A stretch of DNA of 64,000 nucleotides from CAWDVH01 sp963805705 (GCA_963805705.1 CAWDVH010000001.1:558001-622000), one strand, 5' to 3'. Counted from the first letter of the stretch, positions 8,594 through 17,807 are shown. Notes: generated by a model not told the origin, from the letters alone. Program-made: numbers and translations.

Positions 8594-8914
8594 GTGAGCG
8601 ACACTCCGCAGGCCATCGACAACCCGGCTGCCTCCCGCTTTGAGATCCGTTCCGACGATCAGCTGGCCCAGCTGCTGTACCGGCTGAGGGAGGATCGGCT
8701 GGTGATCGTCCACACCGAGGTGCCCGAAGCGCTCAGCGGTCAGGGCATCGGCGGCGTACTGGTCGCCGCGGCCGTCGACCGAGCGGAGCGGGAGGGCCTG
8801 ACGGTCGTGCCGCTGTGCCCGTTCGCGCGCGGCTGGCTGGAGCGCCATCCCGGCGACGCGGCCAGGGTGTCCATCGACTGGGGCGGCAGGACCAGCCCGG
8901 CTGAATCGAGATGA
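8594..8914 (+). CDS. Short GNAT-like acetyltransferase (NATD1/YjdJ type)
   Basis: 106 residues from GTG 8594. It matches the small stand-alone GNAT class (COG2388-like): a short antiparallel sheet, TEVPEALSGQGIGGVLVAAAVDRAEREGLTVVPLCPFARGWLERHP, with the CoA-binding loop G-Q-G-I-G and the conserved CPFARGWLxxHP end. Typical family length is about 95-110. The stop is followed almost at once by the aminopeptidase gene. Substrate unknown. Confidence 0.8.
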   Translation: MSDTPQAIDNPAASRFEIRSDDQLAQLLYRLREDRLVIVHTEVPEALSGQGIGGVLVAAAVDRAEREGLTVVPLCPFARGWLERHPGDAARVSIDWGGRTSPAESR

Positions 8915-8929
8915 CGGTTGTCGAGCCCG

Positions 8930-11482
8930 ATGCCCGTAGCTGAGATCACCAGCGCCGAGACCGGCGAGCGCGCACGGCTGGTGCGAACGGACTCCTACGA
9001 GGTCGCGCTGGATCTCACCAGGGGCGCCGAGGTGTTCGGCTCCACCAGCGTGATCAGGTTCGGCTGCACGCACCCAGGGGCGTCGGCCTATGTCGACCTG
9101 ATCGCCGAGAGCGTGCAGGAGATCACCCTGAACGGGACGGCGATCGATCCGGCCGTGGCGTTCGCGGACGGGCGGATCATGCTGACCAAGCTCACGGACC
9201 GCAACGAGCTGCGGGTGGTCGCGACCTGTCGTTACTGCGGCGACGGGACGGGACTGCACCGGGCGGTCGACTCCGCCGACGGCAAGGTCTACACGTACAC
9301 CAAGTTCGAGCCCGCCTACGCCCGCCGGGTGTACGCAAACTTCGAGCAGCCGGACCTGAAGGCCGCGTTCACGTTTGACATCACGGTGCCCGCGCACTGG
9401 ACCGTGCTGTCGAATCAGCCTGGACCGGCGCCTGAGCCCGCCGGTGCCGGCCGCGCCGTATGGCATTTCCCGGCGACGCCGCGGATCTCGACCTACCTGA
9501 CCGCCGTGGCGGCCGGTGAGTACCACGTCGTGCACGCCTCGCATACAACCAAGCGGGGACAGGTGGTCCCGCTCGGCCTGGCCTGCCGGGCCTCGCTCGC
9601 TGAGTACCTCGATGCCGAGGAGGTCTGGCTGATTACCCGCCAGGGCCTGGATTTCTACACCGGCCTGTTCCAGGGCGATTACCCGTTTGCCAAGTACGAC
9701 CAGGTGTTCGTGCCGCAGTACAGTGCCGGCGCCACCGAGAACGTCGGCTGCGTGGTCATCTCGGACGAGCTGCTGTTCCGCTCCAGGGTCACCGATACGT
9801 GGCGTGAGCTGCGCGCCATGGTGATCCTGCACGAGATGGCGCACATGTGGTTCGGCGACCTGGTGACGATGCGGTGGTGGAACGACCTGTGGCTGAACGA
9901 GTCGTTCGCCGAGTTCTGCGGAACGCTGTCCAGCGCCGAGGCCACGCGGTTCACCGACGCCTGGACCACGTTCTGCGCCCGCCGCAAGACCTGGGGCTAC
10001 CTGCAGGACCAGCTGCCCTCCACGCATCCGGTCGCGGCCGACGTGCCGACGCTGAGCCAGGCGGTGGCGAACTTCGACGGGATCAGCTACGCCAAGGGCG
10101 CCTCGGTGCTCCGGCAGCTGGCCGCCCACGTCGGCCGGGAGCAGTTCCTGGCTGGCATCCGCGCCTACTTCGCCGCGCACGCGTGGGGTAACGCGACGCT
10201 CGCGGACCTGCTGGCAGCGGTGGAGGCGAGCTCCGGCGTCAGCCTGGAGGCCTGGTCAAAGGCCTGGCTGGAGACCGCCGGCCCCAACACGCTGCGCAGC
10301 GATTTCGAGGTGGACCGCAGCGGGGCGTTCACGTCGTTCGCGGTGCTGCAGGAGGCCGCCGCCGATCATCCCACGCTGCGACCCCACCACATCACGATCG
10401 GCCTGTACCGCCGGGCGGGCGGTGAACTGGCCCGCACCCACCGCGTGCAGATCAGCGTGCAGGGCGCCCGTACCGAGGTCCCGCAGCTGGCCGGTGTCCA
10501 GCAGCCCGACCTGATCCTGCTCAACGACGATGACCTTGACTACGCGGTCGTCCGCTTCGACCCGCGCTCGTTGAGCACGCTGACCGGCTCGATCGGGGAG
10601 CTGTCGGACTCGCTGGCCCGCGCGGTCTGCTGGAGCGCGGCGATCGACATGCTGCAGCAGGCGGAGCTGTCCCTGCCCGCGTTCGTGCGGATGCTGGCCA
10701 CCAGCATGGGCCGGGAGTCCTCGGTGTCGGTGCTGCAGATCCTGCTCGCGGTGACCGGCGAGACGATGGCCGTGGCCGGCGACCCGCGCTGGGTGCCGGC
10801 GGCCAAGCAGGAGCTCGCGGCGGCAGGCACCGCCCTGCTGCGCGCCGCCGAGCCGGGCAGTGACCGGCAGCTGGCCTGGGCTGAGCTGCTGAGCTGGACC
10901 GCCACGGCACCGGAGCAGCTCGACCAGCTCGCCGGGCTCATCGACGGGAGCGACGAGGTGCCGGGCTTGACCGTGGACGCCGAGCTGCGCTGGGCCGCCC
11001 TGTCCCGGCTCGCCGCGACGGGGCGGGCTGGCGACGCTGAGATCGACGCCGAGCTGCGCCGGGACGATACCGACGCCGGCCGCCGGCATGCCGCGGCCTG
11101 CCGCGCCGCGATACCTGACGCCGAGCATAAGGCGGCCGCCTGGCGCATGCTGGCGCAGGCCGGGGAGCTCAGCGCCCCTGACGTGGCCGAGATCTCCCGC
11201 GGCTTCAATCAGAGTGAGCACGCCAGCCTGCTGGCGCCGTATGCGCGTCGGTACTTCGAGGCCCTGCCGGCGATCTGGTCGTCGCGCGGCGAGCACATGC
11301 GCGTCGGGCTGAGCCAGGCCCTGTTCCCGTACCCGGCCGCGTCATCGGAGCTGCTGGCGCAGGTCGATGCCTTCCTGGCCGCCGCGCAGCGGGACCCGGG
11401 CCTCGTGCGCGTCCTGACCGAGCAGCGTGACATCGTGGTGCGCGCCCTGCGGTCCCGCGCCCTGCCGGTCGTCCCTGACTGA
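8930..11482 (+). CDS. pepN: Aminopeptidase N (M1 family zinc metallopeptidase)
   Basis: 850 residues from ATG 8930; TTG 8918 is a weaker alternative four codons upstream. M1 hallmarks are present: the exopeptidase motif GATEN at about residue 265, the zinc site HEMAHMWFGDLVT at about 300 with the third ligand Glu in WLNESFAEF, and a long C-terminal ERAP1-like helical domain (about 520-850). Enzymes of this type remove N-terminal residues from peptides in the cytosol; no signal peptide is present. Full family length. It starts 15 bp after the small GNAT gene, so the two may share a transcript. Confidence 0.93.
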   Translation: MPVAEITSAETGERARLVRTDSYEVALDLTRGAEVFGSTSVIRFGCTHPGASAYVDLIAESVQEITLNGTAIDPAVAFADGRIMLTKLTDRNELRVVATCRYCGDGTGLHRAVDSADGKVYTYTKFEPAYARRVYANFEQPDLKAAFTFDITVPAHWTVLSNQPGPAPEPAGAGRAVWHFPATPRISTYLTAVAAGEYHVVHASHTTKRGQVVPLGLACRASLAEYLDAEEVWLITRQGLDFYTGLFQGDYPFAKYDQVFVPQYSAGATENVGCVVISDELLFRSRVTDTWRELRAMVILHEMAHMWFGDLVTMRWWNDLWLNESFAEFCGTLSSAEATRFTDAWTTFCARRKTWGYLQDQLPSTHPVAADVPTLSQAVANFDGISYAKGASVLRQLAAHVGREQFLAGIRAYFAAHAWGNATLADLLAAVEASSGVSLEAWSKAWLETAGPNTLRSDFEVDRSGAFTSFAVLQEAAADHPTLRPHHITIGLYRRAGGELARTHRVQISVQGARTEVPQLAGVQQPDLILLNDDDLDYAVVRFDPRSLSTLTGSIGELSDSLARAVCWSAAIDMLQQAELSLPAFVRMLATSMGRESSVSVLQILLAVTGETMAVAGDPRWVPAAKQELAAAGTALLRAAEPGSDRQLAWAELLSWTATAPEQLDQLAGLIDGSDEVPGLTVDAELRWAALSRLAATGRAGDAEIDAELRRDDTDAGRRHAAACRAAIPDAEHKAAAWRMLAQAGELSAPDVAEISRGFNQSEHASLLAPYARRYFEALPAIWSSRGEHMRVGLSQALFPYPAASSELLAQVDAFLAAAQRDPGLVRVLTEQRDIVVRALRSRALPVVPD

Positions 11483-11488
11483 GACCAG

Positions 11489-11643
11489 CTGGCCCCCGAT
11501 CAGCAACTTCCGCCCTAGTTGAGAAGCGCTGGCCCCGCCCGATCAGCAACTTCCGCACCCCGCCGACCCACTGACGTCCCGCGGGGAGCAGCCGGGCGCG
11601 CCGTTCAGCTGACATCCCCCGCGGCGAGCAGCCGGGCGTGCCG
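11489..11643. repeat. Two short duplicated segments downstream of pepN
   Basis: GATCAGCAACTTCCGC with a GCTGGCCCC lead occurs at 11489-11514 and 11529-11557. A second pair, CGGGGAGCAGCCGGGCG against CGGCGAGCAGCCGGGCG, occurs near 11580 and 11617, the latter inside the 3' end of the SLOG gene. The intergenic region therefore looks built from small local duplications. No terminator hairpin was recognised. Confidence 0.6.
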
Positions 11644-12111
11644 CTGGCCGGCGCCGGCCATGATCGCCGTGAGCTGCGCGCGCAGGCCCCGGCCCGCATC
11701 CTGAGCGGCCAGCAGGCTCGCCCGGCATCCGGCGATCATCAGCACCTGCGTGCCCGTTTCGAAAAGCCAGGCAGCTACCTCAGAGCTGCTGAGCCGCCCC
11801 GGCGACGGGCTCAGCAGCGGCCGGCCCAGGCGGGCGGCGGCGCGGGCCGTCTGCGCGCAGCCATCGCCGCCGGCCGGGTCGAGCAGGATGACCGCGTCGC
11901 AGAGCCAGACCGATGTCCAGGTCCGGTGGCGGAAGCTGTCGGAGTCCAGCGCGTGCAGGGACGCGCCGCTCAGCGCGCGCCGCCGCGATGCGGTGAGGCG
12001 GCCGTCCTCCTGGCGGTACCCCGCCGGGAAGATCAGGCGGACCGGCAGCCCGGCGCGCAGCGCCGCCCGCGCGGCCAGGGTGTCGACGCCCGTCTGCCCC
12101 CCGGTCAGCAC
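11605..12111 (-). CDS. SLOG-type Rossmann protein (putative molybdenum carrier family)
   Basis: 168 residues from GTG 12111. LTGGQTGVDTLAARAALRAGLPVRLIFPAGYRQEDG is the GGQTGxD nucleotide-binding loop of the SLOG/YpsA-like superfamily, annotated in many genomes as putative molybdenum cofactor carrier. The central WLCDAVILLDPAGGDGCAQTARAAARLGRPLL strand-helix pair fits the same fold. The frame remains open upstream without a good ATG, so the true start may lie nearer the end of the phosphatase gene, about 60 bp away, and the pair may be one operon. Ligand unknown. Confidence 0.6.
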   Translation of the reverse strand: MLTGGQTGVDTLAARAALRAGLPVRLIFPAGYRQEDGRLTASRRRALSGASLHALDSDSFRHRTWTSVWLCDAVILLDPAGGDGCAQTARAAARLGRPLLSPSPGRLSSSEVAAWLFETGTQVLMIAGCRASLLAAQDAGRGLRAQLTAIMAGAGQRHARLLAAGDVS

Positions 12112-12169
12112 GGTCAGGCCCGGCGAGCCGCGGATCAGCTGCCGCAGCCCGGCCGCACCTGCGGTGGGG

Positions 12170-12916
12170 TCAGGAACCGGCGTCCTCGGGTGCGCTGGTG
12201 ACCAGGTGCTGCTCGATGGCGCAGATCGCCTCCGGGGAGACGCCGCTGTCGAGCAGGAACGGCCGCGGGCCGCCGAACTCCTCCCGCAGCAGGCGCAGGA
12301 AACCCAGGATCGTCTCGGGCTTCAGCAGGATCACCTCGCGCCCGCGCGCGCCGTCGGCGTAGAGCGGGTTGGCGGCCAGCTTGCTGGTCACCAGCCGCGC
12401 ATGCCGGTTGCTCGCGATATAGTCCGCCGCTATCTGCTCATCGGTGACGCCCGCCAGCCCGAGCAGGAGCGCCGACAGGATCCCCGTCCGGTCCCGTCCG
12501 GCCGCGCAGTGGAAGATGCTGGGCACGTCATCGGACACGTAGCGGGCGATGGTCTCGATCGCGGCGGCCGCCGCGGCCCGGCCGTGGTCGAGGTTGCTCA
12601 GGTAGACCTTCGCGAGCTCTTCGGGGTCGTCGGACGGGAAGGGCTCGCGGCCCAGCCGCCCTTCCTCCAGGATGGAGTACCGGTAGTAGGGCACCGGGCG
12701 CTGCTCCCCGGCCGTGATGGTCTCCTCCTTCGTCCGCAGGTCGACGATGGCCCCGATGCCCAGCTCGCCGAACAGGAGCTCCGCGTCGCTGGCGGTCAGG
12801 TGATCGAGGGAGTCGCCTCGGTAGAGCAGGCCAGCGCGGGTCCGGCGGCCGTCCGCCGTGCGCAGGCCGCCGAGGTCACGGACGTTGTAGGCGCCCTGAA
12901 GGTCAACGGCGGTCAT
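12170..12916 (-). CDS. Tyrosine/serine-type protein phosphatase (Y_phosphatase3)
   Basis: 248 residues from ATG 12916; upstream in-frame codons overlap the neighbouring HxlR gene. The N-terminal YNVRDLGGLRTADGRRTRAGLLYRGD is the AIM-like signature of the PtpB/SIW14-like family, and HCAAGRDRTG at about 136-145 is the C-x5-R catalytic loop (Cys137, Arg143). Homologues in mycobacteria act on phosphotyrosine and sometimes phosphoinositides; no secretion signal is seen. It lies 11 bp beyond the HxlR stop and may share its transcript. Confidence 0.88.
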   Translation of the reverse strand: MTAVDLQGAYNVRDLGGLRTADGRRTRAGLLYRGDSLDHLTASDAELLFGELGIGAIVDLRTKEETITAGEQRPVPYYRYSILEEGRLGREPFPSDDPEELAKVYLSNLDHGRAAAAAAIETIARYVSDDVPSIFHCAAGRDRTGILSALLLGLAGVTDEQIAADYIASNRHARLVTSKLAANPLYADGARGREVILLKPETILGFLRLLREEFGGPRPFLLDSGVSPEAICAIEQHLVTSAPEDAGS

Positions 12917-12926
12917 GCCTGCCAGG

Positions 12927-13367
12927 CTATCGCCCGGCCACCCGCCGGGTGTCTGCGGCACGGACCGGCTCTCCGCACGCCTCGCAGACGAGCTGCGCCG
13001 CCAGGCGGTGGCCGCAGTGGTGCTCAAGGACCAGCGGGGGCTCCTGCCCGCCCGCCAGATGGCGGTCGCCCCAGCGCATCAGGGTCAGGATGACGGGGTA
13101 CAGTTCCCGGCCCGCATCGGTCAGGCGGTACTCGAACCTGGCCGGGTGCTCGCAGTACGGCCGGCGCTCGAGGATCCCGGCGCTGACCAGGGTCCGGAGC
13201 CGGGCGGCCAGGGTGTCCCGCGGCGCGCCGGTCCGCCTGACCATCCCGTCGAACCGGTTATTGCCGAGGAAAACCTCCCGCACGGCGAGCAGGGCCCACT
13301 TCTCCCCGACGATCTCGAGCGTGCGGGCCACCGAGCACTCTCGCGGCTGGGCTACTACGGCTGGCAT
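12927..13367 (-). CDS. HxlR-family transcriptional regulator
   Basis: 146 residues. Winged helix of the HxlR type: CSVARTLEIVGEKWALLAVREVFLGNNRFDGMVRRTGAPRDTLAARLRTLVSAGILERRPY followed by the wing EYRLTDAGRELYPV. A C-terminal Cys/His cluster (HHCGH, CEACG) could bind a metal or act as a redox sensor; this is inference. It diverges from an MFS exporter, and a perfect inverted repeat in the shared promoter is the obvious binding site. Start by family alignment, with the operator ending 16 bp upstream. Confidence 0.9.
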   Translation of the reverse strand: MPAVVAQPRECSVARTLEIVGEKWALLAVREVFLGNNRFDGMVRRTGAPRDTLAARLRTLVSAGILERRPYCEHPARFEYRLTDAGRELYPVILTLMRWGDRHLAGGQEPPLVLEHHCGHRLAAQLVCEACGEPVRAADTRRVAGR

Positions 13368-13382
13368 GCCTTCACCATACCT

Positions 13383-13450
13383 CAGTTAGTCCGGAATCTG
13401 GACGGAGTAGCTCGGCCGGGGTATGGTGAGTCCAGATTCCGGACTAACTG
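13383..13450. promoter_or_regulatory. Perfect 21-bp inverted repeat: likely HxlR operator pair
   Basis: Arms 13383-13403 and 13430-13450 are exact reverse complements over 21 bp, separated by 26 bp. Each arm holds the imperfect palindrome GTCCGGAATCTGGAC, suitable for one dimer, so two dimers could bind on either side of the divergent promoters and shut off both genes. Confidence 0.8.
13399..13427 (+). promoter_or_regulatory. Candidate promoter of the MFS gene
   Basis: TGGACG (13399-13404) and TATGGT (13422-13427) are 17 bp apart. The -35 overlaps the left operator arm and the right arm begins just past the -10, so bound regulator would block polymerase. Confidence 0.45.
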
Positions 13451-13466
13451 CGAGGATGATGCCTGC

Positions 13467-14981
13467 GTGAGCTCTCCCCCCTCGACCATCGGTGTCCGGC
13501 CGGGCGCCGACCCCGGCCATCCCCCGCCCGGGCCGGCGCTCACCCCCCGCCAGGTACGGGCCATCGTCGGCGTCCTGTCCCTGGCCGTCTTCATGTCCAG
13601 CCTTGACCTGTTCATCGTCAACCTGGCGTTTCCCTATATCGGCATCGAGTACCGGGGCACCACCCTGAGCTCGCTGTCCTGGGTCCTCAACGGGTACACC
13701 ATCGTCTTCGCCGCCATCCTGGTCCCGGCGGGCCGGTGGGCCGACCGGGTGGGGCGCCGCCGGATCTTCACCGCCGGCCTGATCGGCTTCAGCGCGGGCT
13801 CGCTGCTGTGCGGACTTTCGCCCGGAGTCGCCGAGCTGATCGCCGCCCGTGTCATCCAGGCGGCCGGCGCGGGCCTGATGGTGCCGGCCTCACTGTCGCT
13901 GCTGCTGGCCGCCGTCCCGGCCGCGGCCCGGTCGCGGGCCATCGGCACCTGGTCAGCGCTCGGCGCTCTCGGTGCCGCGCTCGGCCCGGTGATCGGCGGG
14001 AGCCTGGTCCAGTTCAGCTGGCGGTGGGTGTTCTGGATCAACCTGCCCGTCGGGCTGGTCGCGATCCTGCTGGCGGCCAGGGTGGTGCCCGAGAGCAAGG
14101 ACGAGAGCGCTAGCGGCCGGCCGGACCTGGCCGGGGCCGCCCTGCTGGCGGCCGCGGTCGGCCTGGTCGCCCTGGCCCTGGTCAAGGCGCCAGCCTGGGG
14201 CTGGGGCTCGGCCAGCTTCATCGGCCTGCTGCTCGCCTCGCTGGCCTGCGGCGCGGCCATGGTGCTCCGCTCGCGCCGGCACCACTCGCCGGTCATCGAG
14301 CTCGGGCTGCTCCGCTCGCGGACCTTCAGCGGGAGCTTCGCCGCGTCCATCTTCTACTACGCCGCCTTCGGGGCCTTCGTGCTCAGCTCGGTCGAGTTCC
14401 TGACCGGCGTGTGGCACTACTCGGCGGTGCGGGCCGGCCTGGCCATCGGGCCAGGGCCGCTCATGGTCCTGCCGTTCGCGCGGCTGGTCGCGCCCCGGCT
14501 GGGCGCCTGGATCGGCGGCCCCGGCCGGGTAGCGGTGATCGGCTGTGTCGTCAATGTGGCCTCCCAGCTGTACTGGCTCGGCCACATCCAGGCCCACCCG
14601 GCCTACCTGACCCACCTGCTGCCGGCTCAGCTGATCGGCGGGGCCGGGGTCGGGCTGACCATCCCCTCCCTGCTCGGCGCCGGCAGCGCGTCGCTCGCGC
14701 CGGGCCGGTTCGGCACGGGCAGCGGGATCCTCAACATGGCCCGCCAGGTCGGCACGGTCCTGGGCGTCGCCAGCCTGATCGCCATCCTGTCCGATGTGGT
14801 CCCCGGCGACCCGGTCGCCCCGTTCCGCAGCGGCACGGTCCTCATCATCGCGTTCTTCTCCGCTGCGGCGCTGGTCTCGGCGGCCCTGCTGGCTGGCCGG
14901 CCAGGGCGGGCGGGCGCCCCGGCCGCACAGGTGCCCGGTGCGCTCGATGCGGCCGGCGCGGCGGCCGCAATCGGGGGATGA
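13467..14981 (+). CDS. MFS drug/metabolite exporter, DHA2 (14-TM) type
   Basis: 504 residues from GTG 13467; the nearby ATG pair at 13456-13459 runs into a stop and longer in-frame starts cross the operator. Membrane-helix pattern of 14-TM DHA2 exporters: VLSLAVFMSSLDLFIVNLAFP (motif D1, with Asp in helix 1), GRWADRVGRRRIF (motif A), and motif C-like GAALGPVIGGSL in helix 5. Such proteins are proton-driven exporters of drugs or toxic metabolites. Control by the divergent HxlR protein is expected, probably with derepression by the exported compound or an electrophile. The inducer is unknown. Confidence 0.87.
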   Translation: MSSPPSTIGVRPGADPGHPPPGPALTPRQVRAIVGVLSLAVFMSSLDLFIVNLAFPYIGIEYRGTTLSSLSWVLNGYTIVFAAILVPAGRWADRVGRRRIFTAGLIGFSAGSLLCGLSPGVAELIAARVIQAAGAGLMVPASLSLLLAAVPAAARSRAIGTWSALGALGAALGPVIGGSLVQFSWRWVFWINLPVGLVAILLAARVVPESKDESASGRPDLAGAALLAAAVGLVALALVKAPAWGWGSASFIGLLLASLACGAAMVLRSRRHHSPVIELGLLRSRTFSGSFAASIFYYAAFGAFVLSSVEFLTGVWHYSAVRAGLAIGPGPLMVLPFARLVAPRLGAWIGGPGRVAVIGCVVNVASQLYWLGHIQAHPAYLTHLLPAQLIGGAGVGLTIPSLLGAGSASLAPGRFGTGSGILNMARQVGTVLGVASLIAILSDVVPGDPVAPFRSGTVLIIAFFSAAALVSAALLAGRPGRAGAPAAQVPGALDAAGAAAAIGG

Positions 14982-14986
14982 ATCGG

Positions 14987-15790
14987 TTAGGACTCCCAGT
15001 CCTGCGCCACGTGGGCCCAGGCGGCTGAGAACCCGTTCGGCTGATCGCCGGGCACCGGCTGGTCGGCCGTCTGGACGACGACCCGGAACAGGTCAGTTCG
15101 GAGCACGGCCACCGTCAGCGCCACCGGCGAGCCGGTGTCCGGATCGTCGAACCGGACGGTCACCATCGCCGCCGGCTGCACCGGTGACAGCCGCAGGCTC
15201 CTGGCCACCGACGGGGGCGGCAGCTGCATTTCCACCTGCAGGGCAGCGGGCTTGCCGGTCGCCGCCAGCTCTCCCCAGGGCGGATCAGGCACCTCCGGGC
15301 CGGACGTCAGGTAGGTGGTGGCGTAGGCGGCGGGCTCGCCACTCGCGTCCCAGACGGCACGCACCACGCAGACCGGCTCGCCGGGGTCGACGCCCAGTGC
15401 CCAGCCGATCTCCTCGCGCACCCGGCGCCAGGAGGTCTGGCGGCTGCGGCAGGTCAGCTCGCCGCCCATCAGGTCAATCCGCGAGCCGAGACCGGGCACC
15501 CCCTCCAGCGGGATGAGGTACTCGACCGGGCTGACCCGGTACAACTGGCCGTCGGGCAGCCTGCGGATCAGGTGCCGGTCCACGAGCTCGGAAATCGCGG
15601 CATCGATCTGCCCGGTGCTCACGCTGTAGCGGCGGGCCAGGGCCGTGTGCCGGGGCAGCCGCCAGCCGGGCTCATGGCTGGCCAGGCCGGCGGCGAGGCG
15701 GTCGGCCAGGACCATGACCGCGGGGCGCGGCCCATTCGCACCGGGCCTGCCCTCGGCATGGGCCGGTTCGCCGCTGGCCGCCGCCGTCAC
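14987..15790 (-). CDS. GntR/UTRA-family transcriptional regulator
   Basis: 267 residues. N-terminal winged helix VLADRLAAGLASHEPGWRLPRHTALARRYSVSTGQIDAAISELVDRHLIRRLPDGQLYRVSP, then a UTRA-like ligand domain (WRRVREEIGWALGVDPGEPVCVVRAVWDASGEPAAYATTYL). It begins 7 bp after the pstA stop and so is the last gene of the phosphate uptake operon, a place usually held by phoU. Whether it senses phosphate or a phosphorylated ligand is not shown. The DNA-binding helix looks intact. Confidence 0.82.
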   Translation of the reverse strand: MTAAASGEPAHAEGRPGANGPRPAVMVLADRLAAGLASHEPGWRLPRHTALARRYSVSTGQIDAAISELVDRHLIRRLPDGQLYRVSPVEYLIPLEGVPGLGSRIDLMGGELTCRSRQTSWRRVREEIGWALGVDPGEPVCVVRAVWDASGEPAAYATTYLTSGPEVPDPPWGELAATGKPAALQVEMQLPPPSVARSLRLSPVQPAAMVTVRFDDPDTGSPVALTVAVLRTDLFRVVVQTADQPVPGDQPNGFSAAWAHVAQDWES

Positions 15791-15797
15791 GGTCTAT

Positions 15798-16730
15798 TCA
15801 CTCCGCATGGCGCCGCGACCAGGTGATGATGAACCGTCCCGCGATGATGATCAGCAGGACGAACACGAACAGGATCAGGGCCGCGTCGTAGGACAGGACC
15901 TGCAGGTCGTGCACGGGGCTGTCGAAGAAACTCCAGACGGGATAGGTGAGGAATCCGATCGCGTTGTGCGTCACCTGCGCTGAGGGATTCGTCTGGTTCC
16001 ACCCGGCCGTGTACAGCAGCGGGGCCGTCTCGCCCACCGAGATCGCGATCGCGATCAGCAGGCCGGTCACGATGCCCGGCAAGGCCGACTTCAGCACGAT
16101 CTTGCGGAGGGTCCAGGAGGGCGGGATGCCGAGCGCCTCCGCGCCATCGCGATAGGAGCTGGGCACCTGGCTCAGTGAGGTTTCCGTGGCCTTGGCGATG
16201 TACGGGACCACGATCACCGACAGCACCAGCACCGCGGGCAGCAGGCCGAAGCCCCAGTGCAGGCCCACCACGAGCGTGAGGAATCCCACCAGGCCCATCA
16301 CGATCGACGGTATCCCGGCCAGCACCTCGTAGGCACCCCGCAGGATGCCGCGATGCCGGCCAACGGCGAACTCGGCCAGGTACAAGCCGGTCAGGATGCT
16401 GATCGTGCCGCCGACCAGCAGGACCCCGACGGTGATGGCCAGGGTGCCGAGGATGGCGTTCTCCAGGCCGCCGCCGGTACCGGTGGTGTCGGTCCAGAGC
16501 ACGTTCCACTGCCACCCCGGCAGGGCACGCGCGATGACGCCGCCCGCCAGCCACACCGTCGGGACGATGATCACCGCCAGGGCGAGCGCGCACAGCGCCC
16601 AGAACACCGCGTTGGCGATCCTCCTGCCGACCGGCACGCGCGGCCACTCGCCCACGCCGCTGCGGCCGGGCGCGCCCGGACCAGGCGGCGACGTCGCGGC
16701 GGACGGCGCACTGCTACCTGCGCTGCTCAT
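15798..16730 (-). CDS. pstA: Phosphate ABC transporter permease PstA
   Basis: 310 residues with a Pro/Gly-rich cytosolic start and six membrane helices. The coupling-loop sequence YRDGAEALGIPPSWTLRKIVLKSALPGIVTGLLIAIAISVGETAPLL is characteristic of PstA (EAA-type loop plus GETAPL). Only 2 bp separate it from pstC, and the GntR gene follows after 7 bp. It pairs with PstC to form the channel of the high-affinity phosphate importer. Confidence 0.93.
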   Translation of the reverse strand: MSSAGSSAPSAATSPPGPGAPGRSGVGEWPRVPVGRRIANAVFWALCALALAVIIVPTVWLAGGVIARALPGWQWNVLWTDTTGTGGGLENAILGTLAITVGVLLVGGTISILTGLYLAEFAVGRHRGILRGAYEVLAGIPSIVMGLVGFLTLVVGLHWGFGLLPAVLVLSVIVVPYIAKATETSLSQVPSSYRDGAEALGIPPSWTLRKIVLKSALPGIVTGLLIAIAISVGETAPLLYTAGWNQTNPSAQVTHNAIGFLTYPVWSFFDSPVHDLQVLSYDAALILFVFVLLIIIAGRFIITWSRRHAE

Positions 16731-16732
16731 CG

Positions 16733-17803
16733 CTATAGCCCCCTGCCGACGGGAAGGGCGGTGCCGGACGTCCGCCGGACCAGCAGCCTGGCCAGGATGT
16801 TGGCCAGCAGCGTGATGACCAGGAGGACGAGCCCGAGCTCGGCATAGGTCTTGATGCCCAGCTCACTCTGGATGGCGGTGTCCAGGTTCAGCACGATATT
16901 GGCGGCGATCGTGCTCATCGTCGCGTAGAGATTCGTGGCGATCTGGCTCAGGTTGTCGCCGCAGACCATGGCGACGGCGATCGTCTCGCCGAGAGCGCGG
17001 CCGAGGCCCAGCACGCTGGCCCCGATGATGCCGCTGTTGACCCAGGGCAGGGTGACCCGCCGCGCGCACTCAAAGTCGGACATGCCCAGCGCTATGGCGC
17101 CCTCGCGGGGCAGGATGGGGACGCCACGGATCAGATCGCGCGACGTGGCGGCGATGATCGGGATCACCATGATCGCGAGAATCAGGCCGGAGGTCAGCAG
17201 GCCCTGGCCGTTGCCGGGATCACCGCCGAAGAACCTGAGTATCGGCACGTCGGGGGCATGGCTGGCGATCCACGGGGTGACGTGGTGGGCCAGGAAAGGC
17301 CCGAACGTGATCGCCGCCCACAAGCCGATGATCACGCTGGGGATACCCGCCAGCAGCTCGAGAAAGCCCCCGATAATGCTGGCCAGCCGCTTGGGCAGCC
17401 GCTCGACGATGACCAGGGCGGCCCCGACCGACACCGGGATCGCGACGATCAGCGCGATCGCCGAGGTCTGCAGCGTGCCGACGATCTGGGCCAGCGCGCC
17501 GAAGTGCTCCCCCGGCAGATGCGTGATGCCGCCGGTCGTGATAGGCGCGCCGTACTGGGCGCCGAAGTTCCATTCGGTGCTGGTGAAGAAGCTCCAGCCG
17601 TTGAACTTGATGGCCGGGAGGGCCTGGATGATCAGGGTGATCAGCACGAATCCCAGCATCAGCAGCGGGATCACCGCGCCGATGCGGCCGAGCCAGCGGA
17701 TCAGGCCGCCGTTGCTCATCCAGCCGCGCAGCCCCCGTCCGGACGGGGGGGCGGGCGCGGAGCCCGCGCCCCCGTCCGGACCGGTCATTGCCGAGGTTGT
17801 CAT
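16733..17803 (-). CDS. pstC: Phosphate ABC transporter permease PstC
   Basis: 356 residues, six or more membrane helices. Family signatures: LAGIPSVIIGLWAAITFGPFL, PIIAATSRDLIRGVPILPREGAIALGMSDFECARRVTLPWVNSGIIGASVLGLGRALGETIAVAMV (EAA loop plus GETIA). It starts 4 bp after pstS and ends 2 bp before pstA. The second half of the importer channel. Confidence 0.93.
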   Translation of the reverse strand: MTTSAMTGPDGGAGSAPAPPSGRGLRGWMSNGGLIRWLGRIGAVIPLLMLGFVLITLIIQALPAIKFNGWSFFTSTEWNFGAQYGAPITTGGITHLPGEHFGALAQIVGTLQTSAIALIVAIPVSVGAALVIVERLPKRLASIIGGFLELLAGIPSVIIGLWAAITFGPFLAHHVTPWIASHAPDVPILRFFGGDPGNGQGLLTSGLILAIMVIPIIAATSRDLIRGVPILPREGAIALGMSDFECARRVTLPWVNSGIIGASVLGLGRALGETIAVAMVCGDNLSQIATNLYATMSTIAANIVLNLDTAIQSELGIKTYAELGLVLLVITLLANILARLLVRRTSGTALPVGRGL

Positions 17804-17807
17804 GAAC

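Noticed and set aside
8540..10180. 546-codon leftward frame
   Set aside because: Antisense shadow of the aminopeptidase and small GNAT gene, with no motif.
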